Below are positions 15,242 through 15,287 of a stretch of 15,287 nt of DNA, piece after piece. The notes below the pieces were generated by a model. It was not told the DNA's origin, did no database searches, and saw only the letters and a list, made by a program, of their open reading frames with translations. The translations under genes were made by a program, and so were the position numbers. Each line of letters opens with the position of its first letter. Positions within the stretch are counted from its first letter, which is position 1. Source of the DNA: Saprospiraceae bacterium UBA2329 (lineage in GTDB: Bacteria > Bacteroidota > Bacteroidia > Chitinophagales > Saprospiraceae); assembly GCA_002344975.1 (NCBI GenBank), contig DDUV01000083.1, forward strand, positions 7,409 to 22,695, in the 5' to 3' direction.

Positions 15242-15287
15242 GGCAGATTGTCTTAATGAAGGAGTGACCTGATGTCATCCCTTCACT

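Overview
The window looks like a chromosomal stretch of a Bacteroidota, most likely a Saprospiria/Lewinella-type member. Five things point there. A large secreted protein ends in a type IX secretion (T9SS) type A sorting domain. A sensor kinase carries a periplasmic Reg_prop/Y_Y_Y propeller. The start codons I examined lack a clear Shine-Dalgarno sequence. Several upstream regions carry the Bacteroidota promoter pattern (TTTG or ATTG, 20 bp, then nAnnTTTG). The core enzymes resemble those of this phylum. The genus-level placement is inference.

Left part (1-5501), housekeeping: an aldehyde dehydrogenase of the aminomuconate/hydroxymuconate-semialdehyde type; a convergent tRNA-Asn(GTT) with its own promoter and a terminator that starts at the dehydrogenase stop codon; a PfkB-family sugar kinase; and a complete sucA (2-oxoglutarate dehydrogenase E1) with a clear promoter and no sucB beside it.

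Middle part (5502-14923), accessory: an antitoxin-like small gene; the N-terminal remnant of a RelE/YoeB-like toxin that now reads in frame into the next gene; a propeller-type sensor histidine kinase; a NarL/LuxR-type response regulator; a small secreted NTF2-like protein behind a well-formed promoter; and a 1472-residue secreted leucine-rich-repeat protein built from three modules plus a T9SS tail.

Right edge (14924-15287): a second, partial copy of the last 98 bp of sucA, then a strong terminator, another terminator on the minus strand, and tRNA-Leu(CAG).

The main discovery is the duplicated sucA tail. The two 98-bp copies (5399-5496 and 14924-15021) lie in direct orientation, differ at only three bases, and all three differences are synonymous. 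The right copy continues into a different C-terminus (GNKLSN, then stop) and is followed by a good terminator. This is the pattern left when DNA inserts into the 3' end of a gene and brings a replacement end, pushing the old end to the far side. The 9.4 kb between the copies would then be an acquired island. No integrase or transposase is visible, so the mechanism is unknown and a non-mobile duplication remains possible.

In function, the kinase and regulator probably form a two-component pair that senses an extracellular ligand. The secreted NTF2-like and LRR proteins are plausible targets, but nothing in the sequence proves the link.
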